Shown: positions 1 through 6,129 of the stretch, piece by piece | How the letters are laid out: each line of letters opens with the position of its first letter | Numbering within the stretch: the first letter of the stretch is position 1 | Source of the DNA: an uncultured Clostridium sp. | GTDB taxonomy: Bacteria > Bacillota > Clostridia > TANB77 > CAG-465 | Length of the DNA: 8,722 nucleotides | Direction: 5' to 3' | NCBI GenBank assembly: GCA_900554875.1 | Contig: USJA01000036.1 | Span: 1 to 8,722 of the forward strand | Program-made: the position numbers and the translations under genes | The notes under the pieces: generated by a model | What the model saw: only the letters and a program-made list of their open reading frames with translations | Databases searched by the model: none | Told to the model about the DNA's origin: nothing

Positions 1-1639
1 TTTGATTATTTAAATTACAATTATTTACTTCTTTATTATTATATTGTTCCATGGTTTCATTTAACAATTTTATATTTTTATCTACACTTATGCTTCTAGT
101 CAAATTTTTATACACGAGTTGCACGAATGTTCTTCTAAGTTCGTTTAATGCTGAAACAGGTACAAATATATTATTATCAACTTCTATATTTAATATATTA
201 AATACAAATGGTGTATCTTGTGTTTTATTAAAAGCCTCTATCACCTTTTCCTTAGAAGTAGGTTTGTTTTTGGCAGGTTGAGGTATATAATCTATACTTG
301 CAAATATATCATTATTAAGTTTTATAGTATTAACAGATATTTTCTTTCCTTTTTTTATAACAATGGAAATATCGATATTTCTTTTTCTTGTATTTTTAGT
401 ATAATATTCTTTTAAACCATTATTTATATCATAATCTGATGTCTTAAATATTCTATCTCCTACTCTTACTTTATTTTTTATATCTCCGAGCCATGCATAA
501 TTTCCTTTTTTTATTTTCTCATTTAATATCTTTTTATTCTCATCCTTAATACATGTAACAACATTTGAAAACACTATATCATTTTCATTTAAAATTTCTA
601 TACCATCATGTAATGATATATCCTCCTCTAATTTTACTTTTACAAACTCTTTTTTTTGCAATAATACTTTTCCAAGATAAAGCCCTGTATTTTTGGGAAT
701 ATTTTCAGTTATACTCTCTTTATACCTTACTCCGCCTAAATATCCATCAGATATACCATCTCTGTTAAAAAGTTGCATAAGATACCTTTTATCTTTTAAA
801 TCTACAGAGTGTATTTCGTTTTTATATACAACATCATTTAAATACTTTCTATATATTTTTGTAACTCCAGCTACATATTCTGGTGTCTTATTCCTTCCTT
901 CTAATTTTAAGGAATGAACTCCTATTTTATATAACTTTTGTATGTGTGAAAGTCCAAAAATATCCTTTTTACTAAGTATATATTTATTTGAAATCAATTC
1001 TTTATTTTGATTATATAATGAATATTTCATTCTACATGGTTGAGCACAATTTCCTCTATTTGCACTTCTATTTCCTATATAACTGCTAAGTAAACATTGC
1101 CCTGAATAACAAACACATAATGCACCATGTACAAAAACTTCTATTTCCAAAGATGTATTTTTACATATGTACTCTATCTCTGGTATTGTGAGTTCACGTG
1201 CAAGTACAACTCTTTTAAAACCTAATTTTTCTAAAAATTTTACCTGTTGTAAATTATATATGCTCATTTGTGTACTCGCGTGAAGTGAAAGTTTTGGAAT
1301 TATTTTATGAATTAATGTTGCAAGCCCAATATCTTGTACAATTACTGCATCTAAGCCCTCTGAATAAAGCTTTATTAATAATTCTAGTGCCTCATCTACC
1401 TCTTTTTCATATAACAGTGTATTTAGGGTTAAATATACTTTAACACCTAATGCATGTGCATATTTAATGCATTGAATATATTCTTCAATGCTAAAATTTT
1501 GAGCCATATTTCTTGCATTAAATTTATCAAGTCCCATATATACAGCATCTGCTCCGGCGTTTATTGCCGCCATAAAACTATTTTTATTTCCAGATGGAGA
1601 TAATAATTCAATATTATTTTTCATTTGACATTCACTCAT
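1..1639 (-). CDS. U32 family protein with DUF3656-like C-terminal part, partial (RlhA-like)
   Basis: This gene starts at the ATG ending at 1639 and is still open at base 1, so 546 codons are visible and the C-terminus is missing. The N-terminus (ELLSPSGN, about residues 11-18) is the usual start of the U32 TIM-barrel domain. Residues 167-185 match the U32 signature exactly (E-x-F-x2-G-A-L-C-x4-G-x-C-x-L-S), and C175, C182, C198 and C202 form the conserved cysteine cluster. SLKLEGR (243-249) and LFNRDG (290-295) are further family blocks. The region after about residue 315 is the less conserved part that in long members holds DUF3656. Although named peptidases, characterised members such as E. 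coli RlhA (23S rRNA C2501) and TrhP (tRNA) are RNA hydroxylation factors. The length and extra C-terminal region favour the RlhA-type group, which is inference. The start lies 4 bases after the rlmB stop and has no clear Shine-Dalgarno, suggesting translational coupling. An in-frame ATG five codons later (1624) is an alternative start. Confidence 0.93.
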   Translation of the reverse strand, partial: MSECQMKNNIELLSPSGNKNSFMAAINAGADAVYMGLDKFNARNMAQNFSIEEYIQCIKYAHALGVKVYLTLNTLLYEKEVDEALELLIKLYSEGLDAVIVQDIGLATLIHKIIPKLSLHASTQMSIYNLQQVKFLEKLGFKRVVLARELTIPEIEYICKNTSLEIEVFVHGALCVCYSGQCLLSSYIGNRSANRGNCAQPCRMKYSLYNQNKELISNKYILSKKDIFGLSHIQKLYKIGVHSLKLEGRNKTPEYVAGVTKIYRKYLNDVVYKNEIHSVDLKDKRYLMQLFNRDGISDGYLGGVRYKESITENIPKNTGLYLGKVLLQKKEFVKVKLEEDISLHDGIEILNENDIVFSNVVTCIKDENKKILNEKIKKGNYAWLGDIKNKVRVGDRIFKTSDYDINNGLKEYYTKNTRKRNIDISIVIKKGKKISVNTIKLNNDIFASIDYIPQPAKNKPTSKEKVIEAFNKTQDTPFVFNILNIEVDNNIFVPVSALNELRRTFVQLVYKNLTRSISVDKNIKLLNETMEQYNNKEVNNCNLNNQ

Positions 1640-1643
1640 TCCG

Positions 1644-2372
1644 TTATTTTACATTTTTTTGTCTTACGACCTCATATATACTAATTGCCGCTGACACAGA
1701 AGCATTAAGAGAATTAATTTTTCCTACCATAGGAATATTCATTAATGCATCGCAGTTTTCTTTTACAAGTCTTGAGATTCCATCCCCCTCATTTCCTATA
1801 ACAAGTCCAATTGCACCATCTAACTTAGTGTTATACACTTCACTTTCTCCATTCATATCAAGTCCATATATCCATAATCCATATTCTTTTAATTTCTTTA
1901 TGCTCTCAGTAATATTAGTAACACGTGCAACCTTCACATATGAGCATGCTCCTGCTGCAACTTTTTCAACGGTATCTGTTATTTGGCAAGCATTTCTTTT
2001 CTGAATTATAATTCCATGAACTCCCATACACTCACAACTACGTATAATAGCTCCTAAATTGTGGGGATCCTCAATTTTATCAAGTATAACTACAAATGGC
2101 TTTTCATTTTTTGATTCTGCATATTCTATAATTTCACTAATTTGCGAATATTTAAATTCTGTTATGCTCGCAATAATTCCCTGCGAATTTTTTCCATCAA
2201 TCATTTTATCTAATTTCTGTTTGTCAGTATTTACAACTATAATTTTTCTTTTCAATGCCTCTTTTATAATTTTGTCAATATCTTTATTTGAAGTTTGTGC
2301 ATATATTTTATTTATCGTAGTACCTGAATTTATTGCTTCAAGCACTGGGTTTTTTCCATATACAAGTCCCAT
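1644..2372 (-). CDS. rlmB: 23S rRNA (guanosine-2'-O-)-methyltransferase, TrmH/SpoU family
   Basis: This 242-residue protein is the normal length for RlmB, the SAM-dependent enzyme that methylates the 2'-OH of G2251 (E. coli numbering) in the peptidyl-transferase P loop of 23S rRNA. Residues 1-75 match the small substrate-binding domain (YGKNPVLEAI at 5-14). The knotted SPOUT domain follows, with motif 1 at 102-111 (DPHNLGAIIR, with N105 and R111), motif 2 at 189-198 (GLVIGNEGDG) and motif 3 at 213-226 (N220, S221, L222, N223, S225). All expected catalytic and SAM-knot residues are present. The start is supported by an AAGGAG Shine-Dalgarno about 11 bases upstream. I found no convincing minus-strand promoter in the 290 bases upstream, so it may be read through from lepA or from a weak promoter. 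It lies directly before the U32 gene. A tRNA Gm18 methylase of the same family is less likely given the N-terminal domain. Confidence 0.95.
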   Translation of the reverse strand: MGLVYGKNPVLEAINSGTTINKIYAQTSNKDIDKIIKEALKRKIIVVNTDKQKLDKMIDGKNSQGIIASITEFKYSQISEIIEYAESKNEKPFVVILDKIEDPHNLGAIIRSCECMGVHGIIIQKRNACQITDTVEKVAAGACSYVKVARVTNITESIKKLKEYGLWIYGLDMNGESEVYNTKLDGAIGLVIGNEGDGISRLVKENCDALMNIPMVGKINSLNASVSAAISIYEVVRQKNVK

Positions 2373-2397
2373 ATTTTTTTATTCTCCTTAAAAACTA

Positions 2398-2426
2398 TTT
2401 ACATTTCATTAAAACTATGATATAAT
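2398..2426 (+). promoter_or_regulatory. Sigma-A promoter with extended -10 for the 2548 small ORF
   Basis: TTTACA (2398-2403) and TATAAT (2421-2426) are separated by exactly 17 bases, and TG lies one base before the -10 box (2418-2419). This is close to the consensus extended -10 promoter. It points away from rlmB on the plus strand, so it cannot serve any of the flanking large genes. Transcription would start near 2433, about 115 bases before the small ORF. Confidence 0.75.
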
Positions 2427-2472
2427 TAAATTTCTAATTTTTGTTAGTTTACGTAATAATTTATGTGATTTT

Positions 2473-2500
2473 TATACAATATTGTTCTAAATATTGTGTA
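2473..2500 (+). promoter_or_regulatory. Leader hairpin upstream of the 28-codon ORF
   Basis: TATACAATAT (2473-2482) can pair with ATATTGTGTA (2491-2500) around an 8-base loop, giving a 10-pair stem with one G-U pair. The left arm also contains the perfect palindrome ACAATATTGT (2476-2485). It lies inside the predicted leader RNA. As DNA it could instead be an operator. It is AT-rich, so chance cannot be excluded. Confidence 0.4.
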
Positions 2501-2547
2501 TTATTAATAATATTTAAATAAAATTATATATAAAAGGATGTGCTAAT

Positions 2548-2634
2548 GTGAAAAAGACTGAAGTTGAACTATGCTTTGTAGCTTTCGTGGCAAAAAGTAT
2601 AAAAAATCTTTTCATAAGGATTTTTAAAAAATAG
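2548..2634 (+). CDS. Small basic amphipathic peptide of 28 residues, GTG start, unknown function
   Basis: The ORF reads GTG, 27 further sense codons and TAG. AAGGATGTG (2534-2542) differs by one base from the ideal Shine-Dalgarno AAGGAGGTG and lies 5 bases before the GTG. Two ATGs near the site open only trivial ORFs that stop at once. The peptide has a short charged start (KKTEVE), a hydrophobic stretch LCFVAFVA at residues 8-15, and a basic amphipathic end containing NLFIRIFKK. It has no cleavable signal sequence. It is framed by a near-consensus promoter 115 bases upstream and an intrinsic terminator 10 bases after the stop, so the unit is a complete transcription unit of about 240 bases. 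I do not recognise the peptide. It could be a membrane-active peptide, a type I toxin-like peptide, or an ORF inside a regulatory RNA. Transcription of the locus is better supported than translation. Confidence 0.5.
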   Translation: MKKTEVELCFVAFVAKSIKNLFIRIFKK

Positions 2635-2644
2635 CCCTAAGTTG

Positions 2645-2676
2645 GTAGCTAGCTTTATGCTAGCTACTTTTTTATT
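2645..2676 (+). terminator. Intrinsic terminator after the small ORF
   Basis: GTAGCTAGC (2645-2653) and GCTAGCTAC (2659-2667) form a perfect 9-pair stem with a TTTAT loop, followed by six T (2668-2673). The T tract lies on the plus-strand side. Read from the minus strand (the lepA direction), the hairpin is followed by CAACTTAGGG with no U tract, so it should terminate mainly the plus-strand transcript. Confidence 0.85.
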
Positions 2677-2684
2677 TGTCATTT

Positions 2685-4493
2685 TTATTCATCATCTAAT
2701 TTTAACACTTTTATAAACGCATCCTGTGGAAGTTCTACACTTCCAATTCTCCTCATCTTTTTCTTTCCTTCTTTTTGCTTTTCAAGAAGTTTTTTCTTTC
2801 TTGAAATATCTCCACCATAGCACTTAGCAAGCACATCTTTTCTTAATGCTTTTACTGTTTCACGTGCTACAACTTTTCCGCCTATTGCCGCTTGAATTGG
2901 CACTTCAAAAAGTTGTCTTGGTATTATTTCCTTTAGTTTTTCTGCCATCTTTCTTCCCCTAGTTTCTGCTTTCTCACGGTTTACTATAAATGATAGGGCA
3001 TCTACTGGTTCATTATTAAGTAAAATATCTAGCTTAACTAAATTTGCCTTTTCATATTTTTCTATTTCATAGTCAAATGAGGCATAGCCCCTAGTTCTTG
3101 ATTTTAAGCTATTAAAAAAATCATATATTATTTCATTTAAAGGTAAAAAATATTCTAAACATACTCTCGTTGAGTCCAGATATTTCATATTTAGGAAAGT
3201 ACCTCTTCTTTCTTCACAAAGTTGCATAATATTACCAACATATTCTTTTGGAGATATAATTTCAGTTTTAGCAATTGGCTCCTCTATATATGAAATTTCA
3301 TTTGGTTTTGGCATTTCAGATGGATTATATAATTCGATTATCTCTCCATTTGATTTATGAATTTTATATATAACAGACGGTGCCGTAGTAATTAAATTTA
3401 AATCATATTCTCTTTCAAGTCTTTCTTGAATAATTTCCATGTGTAGAAGTCCTAAAAAGCCACATCTAAATCCATGGCCAAGAGCTGATGAAGTCTCAAG
3501 TTTAAAATCTAATGCTGCATCATTTAATTTTAACTTCTCTAGTGCCTCTTTTAACTCCTCATAATCTGTACCTTCTGCTGGGAAAATACCTGCGTATACC
3601 ATTGATTTTGCTTTTTTATATCCTTGCAGTGCTTCAGTAGCTGGATTTGATTTAAGAGTTAAGGTATCACCTACCCTAATATCTGAAACTTGTTTAATAC
3701 TTGCTGCGATATATCCAACCTCACCTGCGTATAGTCTATCAGCTTCAACATATCCTCCGGGTTTCATATATCCTATTTCTGTTATTTCGTACTCTTTTTT
3801 ATTTGACATTGTATATACAACGTCGCCCTTTTTTAATGTTCCATCTATTATGCGTATAAAAGCAACTGCACCTTTATAATTATCATAAACTGAATCGAAA
3901 ATTAATGCTTTTAAAGGCTTCTCATTATTGCCAATTGGTGCCGGAATATTTTTTACAATATCTTCTAACACCTCTTCTACATTAAGTCCTGTTTTTGCAG
4001 ATATACAAGGTGCATCCATAGCTTCAATTCCAATTACATCCTCAATCTCCCTTTTTACTTCATCAGGTCTAGCACTTGGAAGATCGATTTTATTTATTAC
4101 CGGTAAAATTTCTAAATTATTTTCAAGTGCAAGATACACATTAGCTAATGTCTGTGCTTCAACTCCTTGAGCTGCGTCAACGACTAGTATAGCTCCTTCA
4201 CATGCTGCAAGTGCACGTGAAACCTCATAATTAAAGTCAACATGCCCCGGAGTATCTATTAAATTCAAAATATACTCTTTTCCATCACGTGCTTTGTACT
4301 TCATTCTTACCGCTTGAGATTTTATTGTAATTCCTCTTTCTCTTTCTATATCCATGTTATCAAGTAATTGTTCTTGCATATGCCTTTCATCAATACTTCC
4401 TGTAATTTGAAGTAGTCTATCTGCAAGTGTTGATTTACCATGATCTATATGTGCAATTATACTAAAGTTTCTTATATTTTCTTTATTAACCAT
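2685..4493 (-). CDS. lepA: Elongation factor 4 (LepA), ribosome-associated GTPase
   Basis: This 602-residue protein is full length for LepA/EF4, a GTPase that binds the ribosome and affects translation initiation and elongation, including back-translocation in vitro. GTPase motifs are intact: G1 AHIDHGKS at 14-21, G2 RGITIKS at 53-59, G3 DTPGH at 80-84 with the catalytic-type H84, G4 NKID at 134-137 and G5 SAK at 165-167. Domain II, two EF-G-like domains and the LepA-specific C-terminal domain follow, ending in the typical VELPQDAF segment. It lacks EF-G domain IV, as expected. The start is set by a GAAGGG Shine-Dalgarno about 6 bases upstream and by a promoter whose predicted transcript begins only some 20 bases before the ATG. 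No U-rich terminator follows in its own direction, so read-through towards rlmB is possible. Confidence 0.99.
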   Translation of the reverse strand: MVNKENIRNFSIIAHIDHGKSTLADRLLQITGSIDERHMQEQLLDNMDIERERGITIKSQAVRMKYKARDGKEYILNLIDTPGHVDFNYEVSRALAACEGAILVVDAAQGVEAQTLANVYLALENNLEILPVINKIDLPSARPDEVKREIEDVIGIEAMDAPCISAKTGLNVEEVLEDIVKNIPAPIGNNEKPLKALIFDSVYDNYKGAVAFIRIIDGTLKKGDVVYTMSNKKEYEITEIGYMKPGGYVEADRLYAGEVGYIAASIKQVSDIRVGDTLTLKSNPATEALQGYKKAKSMVYAGIFPAEGTDYEELKEALEKLKLNDAALDFKLETSSALGHGFRCGFLGLLHMEIIQERLEREYDLNLITTAPSVIYKIHKSNGEIIELYNPSEMPKPNEISYIEEPIAKTEIISPKEYVGNIMQLCEERRGTFLNMKYLDSTRVCLEYFLPLNEIIYDFFNSLKSRTRGYASFDYEIEKYEKANLVKLDILLNNEPVDALSFIVNREKAETRGRKMAEKLKEIIPRQLFEVPIQAAIGGKVVARETVKALRKDVLAKCYGGDISRKKKLLEKQKEGKKKMRRIGSVELPQDAFIKVLKLDDE

Positions 4494-4520
4494 ATTTATC
4501 CCTTCTAAATTAACAATATA

Positions 4521-4549
4521 ATTATATCAGTTTTTTTACGCACAATCAA
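4521..4549 (-). promoter_or_regulatory. Sigma-A promoter of lepA, extended -10
   Basis: On the minus strand, TTGATT (4549-4544) and TATAAT (4526-4521) are 17 bases apart, with TGA directly before the -10 box. Transcription would start near 4514, giving a short leader containing the lepA Shine-Dalgarno. Confidence 0.8.
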
Positions 4550-4769
4550 GCAAATAACAAAAAGTCATATGTACAATTTAATTTTATACATACTTCTTTT
4601 TTAATCATTCTGAATCACTACAAAAGTTATATTTTCTTTAACACGTGCTTTTTTGTTGAAATACAAGATATCAGATGAAGGAAACTTCCCTTTTTTACTT
4701 CTAGATAAAAAGTTCATCACTAGTTTTACTCTCTTCTTTATATTAATTTATAACATGTCAATATATTTC

Positions 4770-4798
4770 TGTACATTTTTTTTAATGTGTGATATAAT
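4770..4798 (+). promoter_or_regulatory. Sigma-A promoter of the Smr-domain gene, extended -10
   Basis: TGTACA (4770-4775) and TATAAT (4793-4798) are 17 bases apart, with TG at 4790-4791. The predicted start near 4805 leaves a leader of under 20 bases that contains the GGAGG site. The rest of the lepA/Smr divergent gap (about 4550-4769) holds no other feature I can support. Confidence 0.75.
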
Positions 4799-4823
4799 TT
4801 TGCATATTTGGAGGAAGCTATAT

Positions 4824-5279
4824 ATGTTAAATGTTGGTGATCATGTAAAAATTTTAAATACTAACCTAGAGGGGATTATAAAAAAGATAATTATTAATAA
4901 TAGTAAGAAAATATATAATGTACAAATAAATCAAAAAAACGTGATATTAGATTCAGAGCATATTGAGAAAATTAGCGAAAAAATTAGTAAAAATACTTCT
5001 ACCTTGCCTAAGTATTCATTTGAATACAATAATAAGTTTATACCTGAAATTACAATAAGGCACCAAACTCTTGATATAGCAATGTATAATGTCGAAAATT
5101 TTATTGAAAATGCTATTTTTGAGGGAGTTAAAGATGTTAAAATTATACATGGAAGAAACGGTGGTATACTTAGGAAAGCCGTTCATGAATATTTAAAACA
5201 TAATAAAAATGTCGATAATTTTAGACTTGGCAATTATTATGAAGGAAGTTATGGAGTTACCATTATAAAATTAAAATAA
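4824..5279 (+). CDS. Stand-alone KOW-like/Smr-domain protein (MutS2 C-terminus-like)
   Basis: The 151-residue protein resembles only the last part of MutS2. Residues 2-50 (NVGDHVKIL, then short strands) look like the MutS2 KOW-like module, and residues 73-150 form an Smr domain ending in FRLGNYYEGSYGVTIIKL. The MutS ATPase and clamp domains are absent and nothing of them is found upstream. The start at 4824 is fixed by GGAGGAA at 4810-4816 and a promoter just before it. A longer reading from 4653 would add 57 hydrophobic residues across the promoter and is rejected. Smr domains act in nucleic-acid cleavage and, in B. subtilis MutS2, in handling collided ribosomes. Here the usual LDLRG motif reads ITIRH (76-80), losing the Asp, and the HGxGxGxLR motif reads HGRNGGILR (109-117). 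The protein may bind RNA or DNA without the usual cleavage activity, which is inference. Its neighbours lepA and rlmB suggest, weakly, a ribosomal link. Confidence 0.88.
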   Translation: MLNVGDHVKILNTNLEGIIKKIIINNSKKIYNVQINQKNVILDSEHIEKISEKISKNTSTLPKYSFEYNNKFIPEITIRHQTLDIAMYNVENFIENAIFEGVKDVKIIHGRNGGILRKAVHEYLKHNKNVDNFRLGNYYEGSYGVTIIKLK

Positions 5280-5313
5280 AAGCTAATTAAATTTAAAAAA
5301 ATTGGTTAAAACA

Positions 5314-5342
5314 TTGATTTATTTAATAAGGTGTGATATACT
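5314..5342 (+). promoter_or_regulatory. Sigma-A promoter of the 120-residue gene, extended -10
   Basis: TTGATT (5314-5319) and TATACT (5337-5342) are 17 bases apart, with TG at 5334-5335. The core GTGTGATATA is the same as in the preceding Smr promoter. The leader is about 80 bases. Confidence 0.75.
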
Positions 5343-5365
5343 TCTTATCTATCTAATATGATGTA

Positions 5366-5388
5366 AAACCTATTTAATATATAGGTTT
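5366..5388 (+). promoter_or_regulatory. Leader hairpin
   Basis: AAACCTAT (5366-5373) and ATAGGTTT (5381-5388) form a perfect 8-pair stem with a 7-base loop in the leader of the next gene. No T run follows, so it is not a terminator. It could stabilise or regulate the mRNA. It matches no riboswitch class that I know. Confidence 0.4.
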
Positions 5389-5427
5389 AAATATTCCAAT
5401 TATTAATATACTTAAGGAGGATTTTTT

Positions 5428-5790
5428 ATGACAAAACTTGAACTAGAAAGACTATTGGAAACATTTTCGATTAAGGGTGGAATAAAAGTTAGGAAAAAAA
5501 CAGAAGTTAATTCCCCTTTTAAACCTATTCAACTAGAAATTAAAAAAATTTCTAATTATGAAGGATGTTATAACACTAACAATGAAGTAATGGCCGTAAT
5601 ATTAAATAAAAAGCTCTATGTACTTCCAAAAGGTATAATAAAAGAGTATCTTTTGCTGACATCAGGTCTTAAATGTAAATCCTTTGTTGTACCGCTTAGC
5701 GAATGTATATATGAATTTGAAAAAGAAATTGACTATGAAAGATGGCAACATCTTATGTGTATAAAAGAAAACATCATGGCCAGTTGGTAA
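5428..5790 (+). CDS. Hypothetical protein, 120 residues
   Basis: I do not recognise this protein. It is a real gene by its setting: an extended -10 promoter, an ideal TAAGGAGG Shine-Dalgarno (5413-5420) 7 bases before the ATG, and a strong terminator right after the stop. It has no signal peptide or membrane segment. It begins with a short helix (KLELERLLETF, 3-13), then a basic segment (about 17-40), alternating strand-like stretches (VMAVILNKKLYVLPKG, 54-69, and KSFVVPL, 84-90), and an acidic helix near the end (about 94-107), ending in W120. Cysteines at 47, 83, 93 and 111 are not spaced as a metal-binding motif. It is probably a small soluble cytoplasmic alpha/beta protein. There is no clear terminator after the Smr gene, so the two may be partly co-transcribed. 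Confidence 0.85.
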   Translation: MTKLELERLLETFSIKGGIKVRKKTEVNSPFKPIQLEIKKISNYEGCYNTNNEVMAVILNKKLYVLPKGIIKEYLLLTSGLKCKSFVVPLSECIYEFEKEIDYERWQHLMCIKENIMASW

Positions 5791-5794
5791 AAAT

Positions 5795-5831
5795 AAAAAT
5801 AGGCACTATATTTATTATAGTGTCTATTTTT
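5795..5831. terminator. Bidirectional intrinsic terminator between convergent genes
   Basis: AAAAATAGGCACTATA (5795-5810) pairs with TATAGTGTCTATTTTT (5816-5831) around a 5-base loop, with a single G-U pair, and is followed by more T. The A tract on the left becomes a U tract on the minus-strand transcript. The hairpin therefore ends both the plus-strand 120-residue gene, 4 bases after its stop, and the minus-strand aldolase/TSCPD transcript. Confidence 0.92.
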
Positions 5832-5855
5832 TTATAGTTTACACATTTATTATTT

Positions 5856-6116
5856 TTAATTTACACTCTTTAAATATTCTTCTAAAGCCTTTGCAAGTTG
5901 ATCAGGGCAAGATGTTCCTTTCATTCCACATTCAATTCCCTTTAATTTTTCTATAACATCTTCAATTTTCATACCTTTAACTAAGTTACAAATTCCCTTT
6001 ATATTTCCTGCACATCCACCTACTATTTTAACCCAGTTAATTACTTTTGTTTCATCATTTATGCTTATAATATATTTAGAAGAACATACACCTTCTGGTT
6101 TATAACTAAATTCCAT
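5856..6116 (-). CDS. TSCPD domain protein, TIGR03905-like family
   Basis: This 86-residue protein consists of a single TSCPD domain, the module also found at the C-terminus of some B12-dependent ribonucleotide reductases. The naming motif is exact: TSCPDQLA at residues 68-75. The GGCAGNIKGI block (33-42) is the second family hallmark. Cysteines are at 11, 35, 43, 63 and 70. Four of them (probably 11, 35, 63 and 70) are those conserved in the short stand-alone family, which suggests metal binding or a redox role, but no function has been shown to my knowledge. The start is supported by an AGGTGA Shine-Dalgarno about 6 bases upstream. It begins 13 bases after the aldolase stop and is surely co-transcribed with it, ending at the shared hairpin. 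The link to glycolysis is positional only. Confidence 0.92.
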   Translation of the reverse strand: MEFSYKPEGVCSSKYIISINDETKVINWVKIVGGCAGNIKGICNLVKGMKIEDVIEKLKGIECGMKGTSCPDQLAKALEEYLKSVN

Positions 6117-6129
6117 TAAAAATCACCTA

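Noticed and set aside
51..917. Several short plus-strand ORFs of 65-76 residues
   Set aside because: They are antisense readings of the U32 gene, which is open over the whole of 1-1639 and carries the family signature.
1594..2391. Plus-strand ORFs of 136 and 110 residues opposite rlmB
   Set aside because: They lie antisense to a gene with all family motifs, have no ribosome binding site, and have the hydrophobic Ser/Phe-rich make-up typical of reverse readings of AT-rich genes.
2441..2510. Further promoter-like boxes downstream of the 2398-2426 promoter
   Set aside because: The matches (TTGTTA, TTGTTC with AT-rich -10s) are weak and unavoidable in AT-rich DNA, and the upstream promoter is much closer to consensus.
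2645..2667. The hairpin as a lepA terminator on the minus strand
   Set aside because: On that strand the stem is followed by CAACTTAGGG rather than a U tract. The T run is on the plus-strand side.
4568..4590. Inverted repeat ATGTA/TACAT in the lepA-Smr divergent region
   Set aside because: The arms are only five bases with a long AT-rich spacer, which is expected by chance in such sequence.
4653..4823. N-terminal extension of the Smr gene with a hydrophobic, membrane-like stretch
   Set aside because: It spans the promoter at 4770-4798 and ignores the GGAGG site at 4810-4814. The Smr-family similarity begins only after the ATG at 4824.
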